NCBI RefSeq assembly: GCF_001625445.1
Contig: NZ_LWHG01000021.1
Span: 930,001-994,000, forward strand
DNA length: 64,000 nucleotides
Reading direction: 5' to 3'
DNA from: Haladaptatus sp. R4
Lineage (GTDB): Archaea; Halobacteriota; Halobacteria; Halobacteriales; Haladaptataceae
Shown here: positions 45,379 through 54,240 of the stretch, in pieces
Position numbering within the stretch: position 1 is the stretch's first letter
Layout of the letters: every line of letters starts with the position of its first letter
Position numbers and translations under genes: made by a program
The notes under the pieces: model-generated
Database searches by the model: none
What the model saw: only the letters and a program-made list of their open reading frames with translations
Told to the model about the DNA's origin: nothing

Positions 45379-45385
45379 GAGGAAA

Positions 45386-45396
45386 CAGTTATGATA
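45386..45396 (+). promoter_or_regulatory. TATA box of the ribbon-helix-helix protein gene
   Basis: CAGTTATGATA is centred about 27 bases before ATG 45418, at the right edge of the 11-bp repeat array. Confidence 0.5.
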
Positions 45397-45417
45397 CCGG
45401 GGACGGTAGCGACTGAT

Positions 45418-46134
45418 ATGAGTCGGAACATCCGAATCACCATCGACGACGACGAAGTGTTCGAACGGCTGAAACACCGAAAGCGCGAGTTGGACCTGTC
45501 GTGGGAGGAGGCGCTTCGACGAGGGTTGGAACGGGGACCCCACGACGACGAGAGGCGAGGGGCCCGTCGGGGAGGAGGGCATAAAAGAGGGCGAACGCAC
45601 GCACGGCAGATGCACGACCAACGGCATCACCGGCATCGCGGGCGCGAACGACACGGAAAGGGTCATCCCAGCCCGTTCGACCCAGACTTCGGCGAACAGC
45701 TTCGCCGCGGCATCGAGGAATCGGTACAGGAATCCATGCATTCCGTCGAGGAATCGGTGAATGCCGTCCGTGAAGGGTTGGGAACCGAGATCGACCGGTT
45801 GGAGGACGCGGAAGACGCCGTCCTCGCGTTTCCGTTCCTCTCCGACGAGCGTGCACAGGTCCCCCTCCGTGTGAACCTCCGGACGAGCGCCGACGGGCTT
45901 TCCGTCGAGGTCGTCGCGGTTCGCCGCGGGAAGAACACGGCGGAGACGAACCGGTTCGCCGACGACCACCGAGCGGAGATAAATCGGTGGCTCGCGGACG
46001 GGCGGACGGTTCGACTCGAACTACAGAACGGAACCGAAGCCTACGACGTCGTTCCGTCCCTCTCGTGGGGACGGGCCGACGACGATACGCCGATCGTTAC
46101 CGAGGTCGAAATCGTGGAGGTTCGTTTCGACTAA
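45418..46134 (+). CDS. Ribbon-helix-helix protein with a haloarchaeal C-terminal domain
   Basis: The 238-residue protein starts at ATG 45418 with SRNIRITIDDDEVFERLKHRKRELDLSWEEALRRGLERG, which looks like a CopG/Arc-type ribbon-helix-helix: a beta-strand, two helices and a typical RKRELDLSWEEAL turn. An Arg/His/Gly-rich linker (about residues 45-80) and a region with ESVQESMHSVEESVNAV, likely a coiled coil, follow. The last 110 residues form a beta-rich domain (QVPLRVNLRTSADGLSVEVVAVRRGKN). The N-terminus suggests DNA binding, and phased 11-bp repeats lie right upstream. Partner of the divergent bactofilin-like gene. Confidence 0.7.
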   Translation: MSRNIRITIDDDEVFERLKHRKRELDLSWEEALRRGLERGPHDDERRGARRGGGHKRGRTHARQMHDQRHHRHRGRERHGKGHPSPFDPDFGEQLRRGIEESVQESMHSVEESVNAVREGLGTEIDRLEDAEDAVLAFPFLSDERAQVPLRVNLRTSADGLSVEVVAVRRGKNTAETNRFADDHRAEINRWLADGRTVRLELQNGTEAYDVVPSLSWGRADDDTPIVTEVEIVEVRFD

Positions 46135-46230
46135 TTTTCGTCGTCTCACCCTTTTGACCGCCCTCATTTTCGCAATGATTGCCTGACGAGAGCCTGATTT
46201 ACCACGAACGATGAAAACGTAAACACGCGG

Positions 46231-46240
46231 GATTTATACC
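46231..46240 (+). promoter_or_regulatory. TATA box of the aconitase gene
   Basis: GATTTATACC is centred about 30 bases upstream of ATG 46266, consistent with a leaderless transcript. Confidence 0.55.
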
Positions 46241-46265
46241 TTCGGAGGGTCGATATTCGTCTGAT

Positions 46266-48245
46266 ATGGGACAAACACTGACGGAAAAGATTCTCGGCGA
46301 GCACCTCGTCGAGGGCGAACTCGAAACCGGTGAGGAAATCGGGATCGAGATTGACCAGGTTCTCACACAGGACACCACGGGGACACTCGTCTGGCTCCAG
46401 TTCGAGGCACTCGACATGGACGAAGTCCAGACCGAGATCGCGGCCCAGTACTGTGACCACCAGACCTACCAGTTCGACTTCAAGAACACGGACGACCACC
46501 GATTCCTCCGCTCCGCGGCAGGCACGTTCGGTGCACACTACTCCCGTCCGGGTAACGGTATCTGTCACAACGTCCACAAGGAGAACTTCGCCGCACCCGG
46601 CAAGACGATGCTCGGGTCTGACTCCCACACGCCGACTCCCGGTGGCCTGGGTGAACTCGCGATCGGTTCCGGCGGTCTCGACGTCGCAGTCGCCATGGGT
46701 GGCGGCCCGTACTACATCGAGATGCCGGAGATCGTCAGCGTTCGCCTCGAAGGCGAACTCCCCGAATGGTCCACCGCGAAGGACGTCATCCTCGAGATGC
46801 TCCGTCGCCTCTCCGTGAAAGGTGGCGTCGGCAAAATCTTCGAGTACACCGGCCCCGGTGTCGAGACGCTTTCCGTTCCGGAACGGACGACCATCACCAA
46901 CATGGGCACGGAACTCGGCGCGACGACCTCCATCTTCCCGACGGACGAGAAGACCGAGGAGTGGCTCAGCGCCCTCGGCCGCGAGGACGAGCACGTCGAA
47001 CTCCAGGCCGACGACGACGCGGAGTACGACGACGAGATCGTCATCGACCTCTCCGAGGTCGAACCGCTCATCGCACAGCCATCGATGCCCGACAACGTCG
47101 TCCCTGTCCGCGAAGTCGCCGGACAGTCGGTCGACCAGGTCATGATCGGTTCCTGTACGAACGGTGGCTACGAGGACATCCTCCCCGCCGCGAAGATGGT
47201 CGAAGGCCGCACGGTCAACCGGAAGACGGACCTCATCGTCGCCCCGGCATCCAAACAGGCATCCGAGATGCTCGCCCGCGAGGGCTGGGTTGCTGAACTG
47301 ATGGCGGCAGGCGTCAACTTCTCCGAGGCGACCTGTGGTGCGTGTATCGGTATCGGTCACGTTCCGGCCTCGGACTCCGTTTCCCTGCGTACGTTCAACC
47401 GCAACTTCGAGGGTCGCTCCGGTATCGAGGACGACTCCGTCTACCTCTGTTCGCCCGAAGTCGCCACGGCGGCGGCCATCAAAGGCGAAATCATCGACCC
47501 GCGCGACCTCGCCGACGAACTCGGCGACCTCGACGCGCCCGGATTCGAGATGGGTAACGACTACGGCACCACCGCCGACGACCCCGACCTCATCGCCCCC
47601 GACCAGGCCGTCGACGACGAACTCATCAAAGGCCCGAACATCGGCGACGTCCCGCTGAAGGACGAACTCGAATCCACGCTCGAAGGCCCGGCCCTGCTCA
47701 AGATGCAGGACAACATCACGACCGACCACATCATCCCTGCGACGCAGGACATCCTGATGTACCGGTCGAACATCCCGAAGCTCTCCGAGTTCACGCTCTC
47801 GCGCGTTGACGACGACTTCGCACAGCGCGCACTCGACTCCGACGGTGGTTTCCTCGTCGCTGGCGAGAACTACGGTCAGGGTAGCTCGCGCGAACACGCG
47901 GCACTGTGCCCGATGTACCTCGGCGTGGACGGCGTCCTCGCACAGAGCTTCGCCCGCATCCACAAGGCGAACCTGTTCAACTTCGGTCTCATCCCGCTCA
48001 CCATCGACGCGGACGACTACGAGAAGATCGAACAGGGCGACGACATCGAAATCGTCGACGACGTTTCGGAAGCGGTCCGCTCCGGCCAGGAAGAGTTCAC
48101 GGTCAGCGTGAACGGCGACTGGGAACTCACCGCGACGCTCGACGCGTCCGAACGTGAGCGCCAGATTCTCGCCGACGGTGGCAAGCTGCCCCACACGAAG
48201 AAGCAAGTCGAAGGCGGCGACGCAGCGGCCTCCGCGGACGACTAG
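46266..48245 (+). CDS. acnA: Aconitate hydratase
   Basis: This 659-residue iron-sulfur enzyme isomerises citrate to isocitrate in the TCA cycle. The cluster cysteines appear in MIGSCTNGGYEDI (~296) and ATCGACIGIG (~357, 360); LGSDSHTPTPGGLGELAIGSGG and the swivel-domain ENYGQGSSREHAALCP are also present. The domain order and length match the single-chain haloarchaeal and mitochondrial-type aconitase. The protein is extremely acidic, in keeping with high-salt cytoplasm. It stands alone; the nested inverted repeat starts five bases after its stop. Confidence 0.95.
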   Translation: MGQTLTEKILGEHLVEGELETGEEIGIEIDQVLTQDTTGTLVWLQFEALDMDEVQTEIAAQYCDHQTYQFDFKNTDDHRFLRSAAGTFGAHYSRPGNGICHNVHKENFAAPGKTMLGSDSHTPTPGGLGELAIGSGGLDVAVAMGGGPYYIEMPEIVSVRLEGELPEWSTAKDVILEMLRRLSVKGGVGKIFEYTGPGVETLSVPERTTITNMGTELGATTSIFPTDEKTEEWLSALGREDEHVELQADDDAEYDDEIVIDLSEVEPLIAQPSMPDNVVPVREVAGQSVDQVMIGSCTNGGYEDILPAAKMVEGRTVNRKTDLIVAPASKQASEMLAREGWVAELMAAGVNFSEATCGACIGIGHVPASDSVSLRTFNRNFEGRSGIEDDSVYLCSPEVATAAAIKGEIIDPRDLADELGDLDAPGFEMGNDYGTTADDPDLIAPDQAVDDELIKGPNIGDVPLKDELESTLEGPALLKMQDNITTDHIIPATQDILMYRSNIPKLSEFTLSRVDDDFAQRALDSDGGFLVAGENYGQGSSREHAALCPMYLGVDGVLAQSFARIHKANLFNFGLIPLTIDADDYEKIEQGDDIEIVDDVSEAVRSGQEEFTVSVNGDWELTATLDASERERQILADGGKLPHTKKQVEGGDAAASADD

Positions 48246-48249
48246 AATC

Positions 48250-48726
48250 CACCTTTTACGACGGTCGAAAGCCAGCGTTCGGGTCGTTGCGACCCGAACA
48301 CTGGCAGCCTCCCTGTAAAAGCTGGACCAAAAACACTCCTCTTTCATTTTGACGAACGACTCGCAGAGCGAGTCGTTCGTCTCCATTCAATCGTCGGTTC
48401 GGAAAATCTTCGATTTTCCGGAGTCTCAAAATCGCAGGGCGATTTTGATGGCTCGTAAGACCGCAGGTCTTTCGGTGTTGATGCTAGCGACTAGCGGTTG
48501 GTCAGTCTACTGTATTGGGTTGGTGAAGCCGACTTCACACAAACGACGGAATCTACACAACCGCTGGCCGCTAGTATTCTTCCGGAAAATCCCTGATTTT
48601 CTGGGCCGACGACTGAATGGGGATGGCTGACTCGCAACGCGAGTCAGCCATCGAAATGAAGGAGGAGTGCTTTTGGTCCAGCTTTTTATCGAGGGTCGCT
48701 CCGCGACCCTCGCAATAAAAAGGTGG
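48250..48726. repeat. Nested inverted repeat filling the acn-rimI interval
   Basis: Two 81-base arms, 48317-48397 and 48606-48686, are inverted copies of each other (65 of 81 positions match), with an inner pair at 48483-48500/48558-48575 and outer ends CCACCTTTT (48250) and AAAAGGTGG (48718). Each arm contains its own hairpins: GACGAACGACTCGC/GCGAGTCGTTCGTC on the left and GGCTGACTCGC/GCGAGTCAGCC on the right. Several differences between the arms are paired changes that keep the inner stem. It may be a non-autonomous element or a structured RNA; no coding frame looks real. Confidence 0.85.
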
Positions 48727-48768
48727 GTGGGCACGAACGCTTTAGTTCTCCGCGTCGAAGTCACACTC

Positions 48769-49254
48769 GTGACAGCCACTGCGAGCGAGACGGGGTCGAT
48801 TTCGATTCGCCCCGCCGAAGATGCGGACTTGCTCGCCATCTTCCGCATCGAGAAGGCGTCGTTCGAACAGCCGTGGCCGTTCGCCGCGTTCGAGCGGTAC
48901 GTCGGCGAGCCGACGTTTCTCGTCGCCACGGACGGGGTGAAGATCATCGGCTACATCGTCGCGGACGTGATTCCGAACCACGGACAGCCACTCGGGCACG
49001 TCAAGGACCTCGCGGTGCATCCGTCCCGCCGTGGCGAAGGAATCGGGCGGGAATTGCTCAAGCGAGCGCTGTCCGGGTTGCAGTTCCAGTCAACACACAG
49101 CGTGAAGCTCGAAGTTCGGGCGAGCAACGAACCGGCGATTTCGCTGTATCAGGAGTTCGGGTTCCGGTATCTCCGGACGATACCGCAATACTACGGCGAT
49201 GGTGAGGACGCGCTCGTGATGTTAGTCGAACTCGACCCGGTCGGCACCGAGTGA
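48769..49254 (+). CDS. rimI: Ribosomal protein S18-alanine N-acetyltransferase (RimI-like GNAT)
   Basis: From GTG 48769 (VTATASETGSISIRPAEDADL) the 161-residue protein has GNAT motif A in VKDLAVHPSRRGEGIGRELLKRAL, the RASNEPAISLYQEFGFRYLRTIPQYYGDGEDALVM ending typical of RimI/Ard1. The archaeal member acetylates protein N-termini in a ribosome-linked fashion. The upstream sequence in the same frame lies inside the inverted repeat and is not conserved, so GTG 48769 is preferred; a TATA-like CTTTAG lies about 28 bases upstream. Confidence 0.88.
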   Translation: MTATASETGSISIRPAEDADLLAIFRIEKASFEQPWPFAAFERYVGEPTFLVATDGVKIIGYIVADVIPNHGQPLGHVKDLAVHPSRRGEGIGRELLKRALSGLQFQSTHSVKLEVRASNEPAISLYQEFGFRYLRTIPQYYGDGEDALVMLVELDPVGTE

Positions 49255-49287
49255 ATCGTTTTTCAATGCGGAAACCGTATCGCACGT

Positions 49288-49746
49288 ATGGGATATGCGT
49301 GTCCAGTGTGTGAAACGCCACAGTCGGACGGGGAACATCTCGCCAATCATCTCGCGTTTGCGGCCATTCTCGGGGACGACGAACACGAATCGTGGCTCGA
49401 CGAGTACGCGCCGGGGTGGAACGAGGACGGTCCCGACGAACTCGCGCCGCGAATCACGGAGTACGCGGACGAAGAGGAGTATCCGCAGGTGTTCGAGGAT
49501 ACGGTCCACGACCACGGTCACGGGCACGACCACGGCCATGGAAACGGTGGACACGGTGGGCACGGACTCGAAGACGAACTCCAGCAAGCCGGTGGCTACG
49601 GTCGGGACGCGGCGATGGGTGCCGACGCACAGCGAATCATGGCGGAAGCACGGCAGATGACCGAGCAGATGATGAACGACGAAAGCGAGGGTTCGGAGGA
49701 CGACGACGCAAACGGAACGGACTCGGCACAGGACGAAAACGAATAG
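49288..49746 (+). CDS. Small haloarchaeal zinc-finger-like protein (DUF5810-like)
   Basis: This 152-residue protein starts MGYACPVCETPQSDGEHLANHLAFAAILGDDEH, with a CxxC and His residues resembling a single zinc-finger. A His/Gly/Asp-rich stretch (HDHGHGHDHGHGNGGHGGHG, about residues 74-94) could bind metal. The C-terminus is acidic and disordered. I believe it is the haloarchaeal DUF5810 family, from memory. It is followed closely by the next small gene, and the pair is conserved as I recall; its function is unknown. Confidence 0.75.
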   Translation: MGYACPVCETPQSDGEHLANHLAFAAILGDDEHESWLDEYAPGWNEDGPDELAPRITEYADEEEYPQVFEDTVHDHGHGHDHGHGNGGHGGHGLEDELQQAGGYGRDAAMGADAQRIMAEARQMTEQMMNDESEGSEDDDANGTDSAQDENE

Positions 49747-49771
49747 TTCCCCGCCCCGAAACGTATCGCTC

Positions 49772-50182
49772 ATGGAGACGCACGGCGTTTTTTCTCCGGC
49801 AACGGAAGCGACCGCACGCGAACAGTACGAGGACGTCGGTCCGGCAGCACAGACCGTCGTCAAGGAAACGGCGAAAGCGATGCGATTCGACAGCGACGAG
49901 TACGGCGAGCGGGTGACGAGCGACGTCGTTTCCACCGCGCGGGACGCGCTTTTCGCCTCCCTCCTCGAAACGCACACCGGAACCACGGAGGAGTTCGACG
50001 CCGACGTTCCGGACGATTTCGAGAGACACGTGGAGGGCAGTGAAAACGTGGACAGCGTCGCGTGGCACGTCGCACCCGCAGCAGAAACGGTCGTCGCCGT
50101 GACGTACCACGAAAAGGAGGAAGCCGCGATTGGAACCCTTCAGCGTATCGCCTTCGGTCGCGTGTACCGGGACATCCTGTAA
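49772..50182 (+). CDS. Small haloarchaeal protein (DUF5809-like)
   Basis: The 136-residue protein has METHGVFSPATEATAREQYEDVGPAAQTVV at the N-terminus, a central helix ERVTSDVVSTARDALFASLL and VAWHVAPAAETVVAVTYHEKEEAA near the C-terminus. No catalytic motif is evident. It lies 25 bases after the DUF5810-like gene, so the two probably form an operon. The DUF5809 assignment is from memory and only moderately sure. Confidence 0.75.
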   Translation: METHGVFSPATEATAREQYEDVGPAAQTVVKETAKAMRFDSDEYGERVTSDVVSTARDALFASLLETHTGTTEEFDADVPDDFERHVEGSENVDSVAWHVAPAAETVVAVTYHEKEEAAIGTLQRIAFGRVYRDIL

Positions 50183-50235
50183 TCGTTCCTCTCGGGACAT
50201 CGTTTAATTGGCTCGCGCGCGATTCCTTCGTCAGC

Positions 50236-51969
50236 ATGACTGTCGATTACGGGCAATTCGACCGCGGGCGAGGGCTGAACTACTGGCAGTACGACCCGGT
50301 ACTACAGCACGAAGTCGAACGCACTTACGGCGGTGACCGAGGATGGGCCGAGGAGCGATTCGACGAGTTCGGCGACATCGTCGGAACCACCATCGCGGAG
50401 CACTCGGACGACATCGACGAACACGGTCCAGAGCTCCGGCGTTACGACCGGTTCGGCGATGCCGTGAACGAGGTCGAATATCATCCTCACCAGTTCGAAA
50501 ACGAGCGACTGGTGTACGGTTCGGGTGCTGTCGCCGACTCGTTTCGGGCACCTCCCGAGCAGGACGCCCCGGCGCCCATGCTCCATCACTTGACGATGGA
50601 TTACCTGCTCGCCTACGCCGACGTGGGGTTGACCTGTCCGGTCGCGATGACGGCCGGTGTCGCGCTCGTGTTGGAACGGTTCGCTGACGGGTCCGAGGGC
50701 GACAGTTCCGGTGGCGACGGTTCGCTCTCGGAAACTTTCGACCGACTCACGACCCGCGAGTACGACGACCTGCTCCAAGGCGCGATGTTCCTCACGGAGC
50801 GGCAGGGCGGAAGCGACGTCGGCGCGACCGAAACCATCGCGGAGCGCGTCGAGGACGGAAACGGGTGGGAACTCACCGGCGAGAAGTGGTTCTGCTCGAA
50901 CGTCGATTCCGGAGCGGTTCTCACGCTCGCCCGGCGACCCGACGCACCCGCCGGAACCGATGGACTGTCCTTGTTCTTGGTGCCGGAGACGACCCGTGAC
51001 GGCGAGGAAAACGAATACACGATTCGCCGCCTGAAGGACAAACTCGGGACGGTCAGCGTCCCGACAGGGGAGGTCGAATTCGACGGCACCGAGGCGTCTC
51101 TCGTGGGGAAAATCGACTCGGGGTTCCGCTACATGTCCGAGATGCTCAACCTCGAACGGATCGCGAACGCGTTCGCGTCGTGCGGTCTCATGGGACGGGC
51201 GCTGTTGGAGAGCAAGGTTCGGGCGGCCAACCGCGAGGCGTTCGGGAAGGCCATCGACCAGTATCCGCTGATGCGTCGCGACCTGGTCGAGATGGCGGTG
51301 GCACACGAAGCGGCGACCGCCTTCACTTTCGATGCCGGGAGGGCGTTCGACCGCTACCAGCGAGGTGACGAGGACGCGTTCGGATTGATGCGACTGCTCG
51401 TCCCCATTGCCAAGTTCCGAACGGGACGGATGGCCGTCGACGTCGCCTCGTACGCGATGGAGATCCAGGGCGGCAACGGCTACGTAAACGATTTCGTCAC
51501 CCACCGTCTTCTGCGCGATGCACAGGTACTCCCCATCTGGGAGGGAACGTCGAACATCCTCTCGCTCGACGTGCTTCGTTCGATGGCACGCGAAAACGCA
51601 CACGAACCGGCACTGGCCCTGATCCGTGATCGACTCGATGGCGTAGAACACGACGAACTCGCCGACCTCGTGACGACGACGCGCGACGAACTCGGCGGGC
51701 TACAGGAGGCGCTCGGGGCGGTAGCGACGGAAGGCGACGACTACGCACAGCACCACGCGAAGGAACTGGCCGACTACGTCTTCGACGTGTACACTGCCGC
51801 GTTGTTGCTGTCGGAAGCGGACGGGGAACTCGCGGCAGGAAACGACCGGAAGGCACTCGTCGCCCGTCAGTTCGTCACCGATTCGCTGGGGGAAACCGCC
51901 GCACGGGGAATCACGTCGGGCGAAACGCTTCCGTCCGATGCCTTCGAGAAAATCGTCCGCTTCGCCTGA
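50236..51969 (+). CDS. AidB-like acyl-CoA dehydrogenase
   Basis: The 577-residue flavoprotein starts at ATG 50236 (MTVDYGQFDRGRGLNYWQYD). The FAD-binding GAMFLTERQGGSDVGATETIA and GEKWFCSNVDSG segments, the FRYMSEMLNLERIANAFAS helix and the C-terminal YAMEIQGGNGYVNDFVTHRLLRDAQVLPIWEGTSNI (the IWEGTxxI motif) are all present. The extended N-terminus and the extra C-terminal helices are AidB features rather than those of short-chain acyl-CoA dehydrogenases. AidB-type proteins are linked to alkylation damage or isovaleryl-CoA oxidation; the actual substrate here is unknown. Confidence 0.9.
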   Translation: MTVDYGQFDRGRGLNYWQYDPVLQHEVERTYGGDRGWAEERFDEFGDIVGTTIAEHSDDIDEHGPELRRYDRFGDAVNEVEYHPHQFENERLVYGSGAVADSFRAPPEQDAPAPMLHHLTMDYLLAYADVGLTCPVAMTAGVALVLERFADGSEGDSSGGDGSLSETFDRLTTREYDDLLQGAMFLTERQGGSDVGATETIAERVEDGNGWELTGEKWFCSNVDSGAVLTLARRPDAPAGTDGLSLFLVPETTRDGEENEYTIRRLKDKLGTVSVPTGEVEFDGTEASLVGKIDSGFRYMSEMLNLERIANAFASCGLMGRALLESKVRAANREAFGKAIDQYPLMRRDLVEMAVAHEAATAFTFDAGRAFDRYQRGDEDAFGLMRLLVPIAKFRTGRMAVDVASYAMEIQGGNGYVNDFVTHRLLRDAQVLPIWEGTSNILSLDVLRSMARENAHEPALALIRDRLDGVEHDELADLVTTTRDELGGLQEALGAVATEGDDYAQHHAKELADYVFDVYTAALLLSEADGELAAGNDRKALVARQFVTDSLGETAARGITSGETLPSDAFEKIVRFA

Positions 51970-51978
51970 ATTCGCCAG

Positions 51979-52425
51979 TCACTCGGGAGTCGGTTCCGTG
52001 TCGCGCACGTCGTCACAGCACTCGTTGTACTCGGTATGTGGTGCGCTACACTCCCCGGTACACGGATGGTTGATACGCTCGCGGATACGCGCGGCCACCT
52101 CGTCCGAGAGGGCGTTCCCCATCTCGCGTGCTTCCTCCGGGCTATCGATTTCGAGGTCGGAAAGCAGGAAGTTCTCCGCGAGACAGTGTTTCCACATCAC
52201 TTCGCGTGCGGTTTCCTCGCCTTCGTCGGTGAGCCTCGCCCCCTTGTACTTCTCGTACGTCGCGAGGTCGCGCGCTTCGAGCGTGGTGAGCATTTCGGTG
52301 ACGCTGGCGGAACTCACGTCCAACGCCGTTGCCAGTTCGCCGGTTTTGGCCGGACGGCCGGTGCTCTCGCTCACGAGGTGAATCGTGCTGAGATAACGCC
52401 CGACGCTCGCGGAAACCTCGCTCAT
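51979..52425 (-). CDS. DtxR/MntR-family metal-dependent transcriptional regulator
   Basis: This 148-residue protein has an N-terminal wHTH (YLSTIHLVSESTGRPAKTGELATALDVSSASVTEMLTTLEARDL) and the metal-sensing/dimerisation helix domain VMWKHCLAENFLLSDLEIDSPEEAREMGNALSDEV, with Cys and His/Glu residues at the expected ligand positions. It should repress metal uptake or related genes when Fe2+ or Mn2+ is bound. The C-terminal CTGECSAPHTEYNECCDD adds cysteine ligands and replaces the SH3-like domain of DtxR. No metal transporter is adjacent. Confidence 0.9.
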   Translation of the reverse strand: MSEVSASVGRYLSTIHLVSESTGRPAKTGELATALDVSSASVTEMLTTLEARDLATYEKYKGARLTDEGEETAREVMWKHCLAENFLLSDLEIDSPEEAREMGNALSDEVAARIRERINHPCTGECSAPHTEYNECCDDVRDTEPTPE

Positions 52426-52503
52426 TGTCTGTGCCTAGCGGGAGTCACGACCATAAATCATTCCCAATATCCTGCTCGTGTCTCCGTTTCCGAGCGACGG
52501 CAT

Positions 52504-53121
52504 CTACTCGAACAGGCCGTCAACGTCCGTCTCCCGGAACTCCCGTCGTTCGACGTGTTGGGCCAGACGCTGAAAGATCAACGCCCTGTTCTCAGGTTGG
52601 CGGACGAAATCCATGACGAACGTGATGAACCGACTTCCTTCGTCGCCCGCATCCAAATCCGTCCGCGCGAACTCGATAGCCCGTTCGAGCACCGACTCAT
52701 CGTAGCCGAACTCCTCGGCGAAGACGAGTGCGGCGACGGCCGATTCCTCGAAATCGAGGTCGTCGGGACGGAGGACGGCCCCGTCGTCGGTCAAGCGTGG
52801 CGGTGCTACCCGCTCGACGTACTCGGGGTCGTCACGAACGGCACGGAGGTAGCTCCGAACCGTCTCGACGTCGACGCCTCGATACTCCTCGGGAAGGTCG
52901 CCCAGGTAAGCGGCCGCGCTCTCGGCGAGGCCGCGGATTCCCGTCCAATTCGAGTCCGTCGTGTGGTGCACCACGGCGGTGAACTGGATGAGTCCGTGGA
53001 GAAAACGTTCGTCCGCCGTACCGCTGTCGAGGTCCAACCAGTAATCCTCCCACGCGTCGTGGGCGGCGTGAAACTCCCCAGCGTTGTAGATGGCGAGTCC
53101 GGCCCGAAGGTAAGTTTCCAT
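52504..53121 (-). CDS. DUF309 family protein
   Basis: This 205-residue all-helical protein shows the DUF309 pattern NAGEFHAAHDAWEDYW and RFLHGLIQFTAVVHH in its first 60 residues. The conserved His, Asp, Glu and Trp could form a metal or ligand pocket, but no activity is known to me. It lies 79 bases upstream, in transcript sense, of the DtxR-type gene on the same strand. A role connected with that regulator is possible but not shown. Confidence 0.85.
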   Translation of the reverse strand: METYLRAGLAIYNAGEFHAAHDAWEDYWLDLDSGTADERFLHGLIQFTAVVHHTTDSNWTGIRGLAESAAAYLGDLPEEYRGVDVETVRSYLRAVRDDPEYVERVAPPRLTDDGAVLRPDDLDFEESAVAALVFAEEFGYDESVLERAIEFARTDLDAGDEGSRFITFVMDFVRQPENRALIFQRLAQHVERREFRETDVDGLFE

Positions 53122-53245
53122 ACGACTACTCGTTCGTCGAGACGAAAATTCCTTTCCGACGATGAACAGTCACACACCGAACCGAGGAAAACGAACCCCC
53201 ATGGGACCTGACTGGGTTATCGTCGGGGGTTCGAACCGAGAATGG

Positions 53246-53320
53246 TTATTTAGCGGCTTTCTTCGCGGCCCATTTCTTCAGATCACGAACGAACAAACGG
53301 TAGGTTTCAGTTTTACTCAT
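53246..53320 (-). CDS. Possible 24-residue basic peptide
   Basis: ATG 53320 to TAA 53246 encodes MSKTETYRLFVRDLKKWAAK followed by KAAK. It is strongly basic and helix-like, unlike the acidic proteins around it. A TATA-like ACTTTTGAA lies about 26 bases upstream on the minus strand. It is antisense to the region before the methyltransferase gene. No family is known to me. Confidence 0.3.
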   Translation of the reverse strand: MSKTETYRLFVRDLKKWAAKKAAK

Positions 53321-53482
53321 ACACGAGTAAATATTCAGCCGAGATTCAAAAGTGTCCCGGTTCGTACCAGATTTGGCCAGACAAAACATACCACGGTCAC
53401 CGACCCGTACATCCATCCACATCTTTCCGCGAATATTGGTCAAACGGTAACGGTATTCGCACCGCTCGACGTACCGTCGCGC

Positions 53483-54234
53483 ATGGACGAACTCGAACGG
53501 AAGCGGGCGACGACGGATTCGTTCGGCGCCGTGGCCGCTTCCTATCTCGACAGCGACGTTCACCGGGAAGGTGCGGACCTCGAACTCCTCGCGTCGTGGT
53601 GCGACGGCGCATCGACAGCCCTCGACGTGGCCTGCGGTGCCGGACACACCGCTGGCGCGCTCGCAGAAACCGCCGACGCCGACACCGTCGTCGCCGCCGA
53701 CGCAACCCCCGAGATGGTCGAAACGGCGACGGACGCGTTTCCGGTGGTCGGCACCGTCGCCGACGCGGAGCGGCTACCGTTCTCGGACGAAGCGTTCGAC
53801 GCCGTCACCTGCCGCATCGCGGCCCACCACTTCCCGAACCCGGACGCCTTCGTGTCGGAAGTCGCGCGCGTGCTCGCTCCCGGCGGCGTCGTCGCCTTCG
53901 AGGACAACCCATCCCGGACGACGACGAACTGGCGACGTTCTACAACCGGTTCGAACGCCTCCGCGATTCGACTCACGGCGAGGCCTACTCCGCCGCGCAG
54001 TGGCGCGACCGGTTCGGCGAGGTCGGATTGTCGGTTGACGAACTCACGACCATGCGAAAATCCCTCGATTACGAGTCGTGGGCCGAACGAACCGATCCCG
54101 GAGCGGACGCGCGCGAGGAACTGGACGAACTCGTCCGCGGGCCGGAAGCCGAAGAGGTGTACGACGTGACTGTTGAAGATGGGAACGTGACCGAGTTCAG
54201 CAACGAGAAGGTTCTACTGCGCGCGACGAAGTGA
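53483..54234 (+). CDS. Class I SAM-dependent methyltransferase, apparent frameshift
   Basis: From ATG 53483 (MDELERKRATTDSFGAVAASYLDS) the protein has the SAM motif ALDVACGAGHTAGALAE, the acidic loop VVAADATPEMVE, ADAERLPFSDEAFDAVTCRIAAHHF and VLAPGGVVAFED. At the C run 53908-53910 one base is missing; restoring it gives IPDDDELATFYNRFERLRDS and a total of about 250 residues. It resembles UbiE/Methyltransf_11 enzymes. Substrate unknown. A small molecule methyltransferase is most likely. Confidence 0.85.
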
Positions 54235-54240
54235 GAATCC

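Noticed and set aside
46164-48386. 740-codon minus frame opposite aconitase
   Set aside because: It is the antisense of a fully conserved aconitase, with Arg/Val/Asp-rich composition expected from codon reversal and no domain.
48349-48630. 93-codon plus frame inside the nested inverted repeat
   Set aside because: Its codons come from the hairpin arms and its sequence has no protein-like pattern; the dyad symmetry explains the region.
48250-48726. Insertion sequence
   Set aside because: The symmetrical ends suggest one, but no transposase frame exists and the element is smaller than IS elements; at most it could be a non-autonomous relative.
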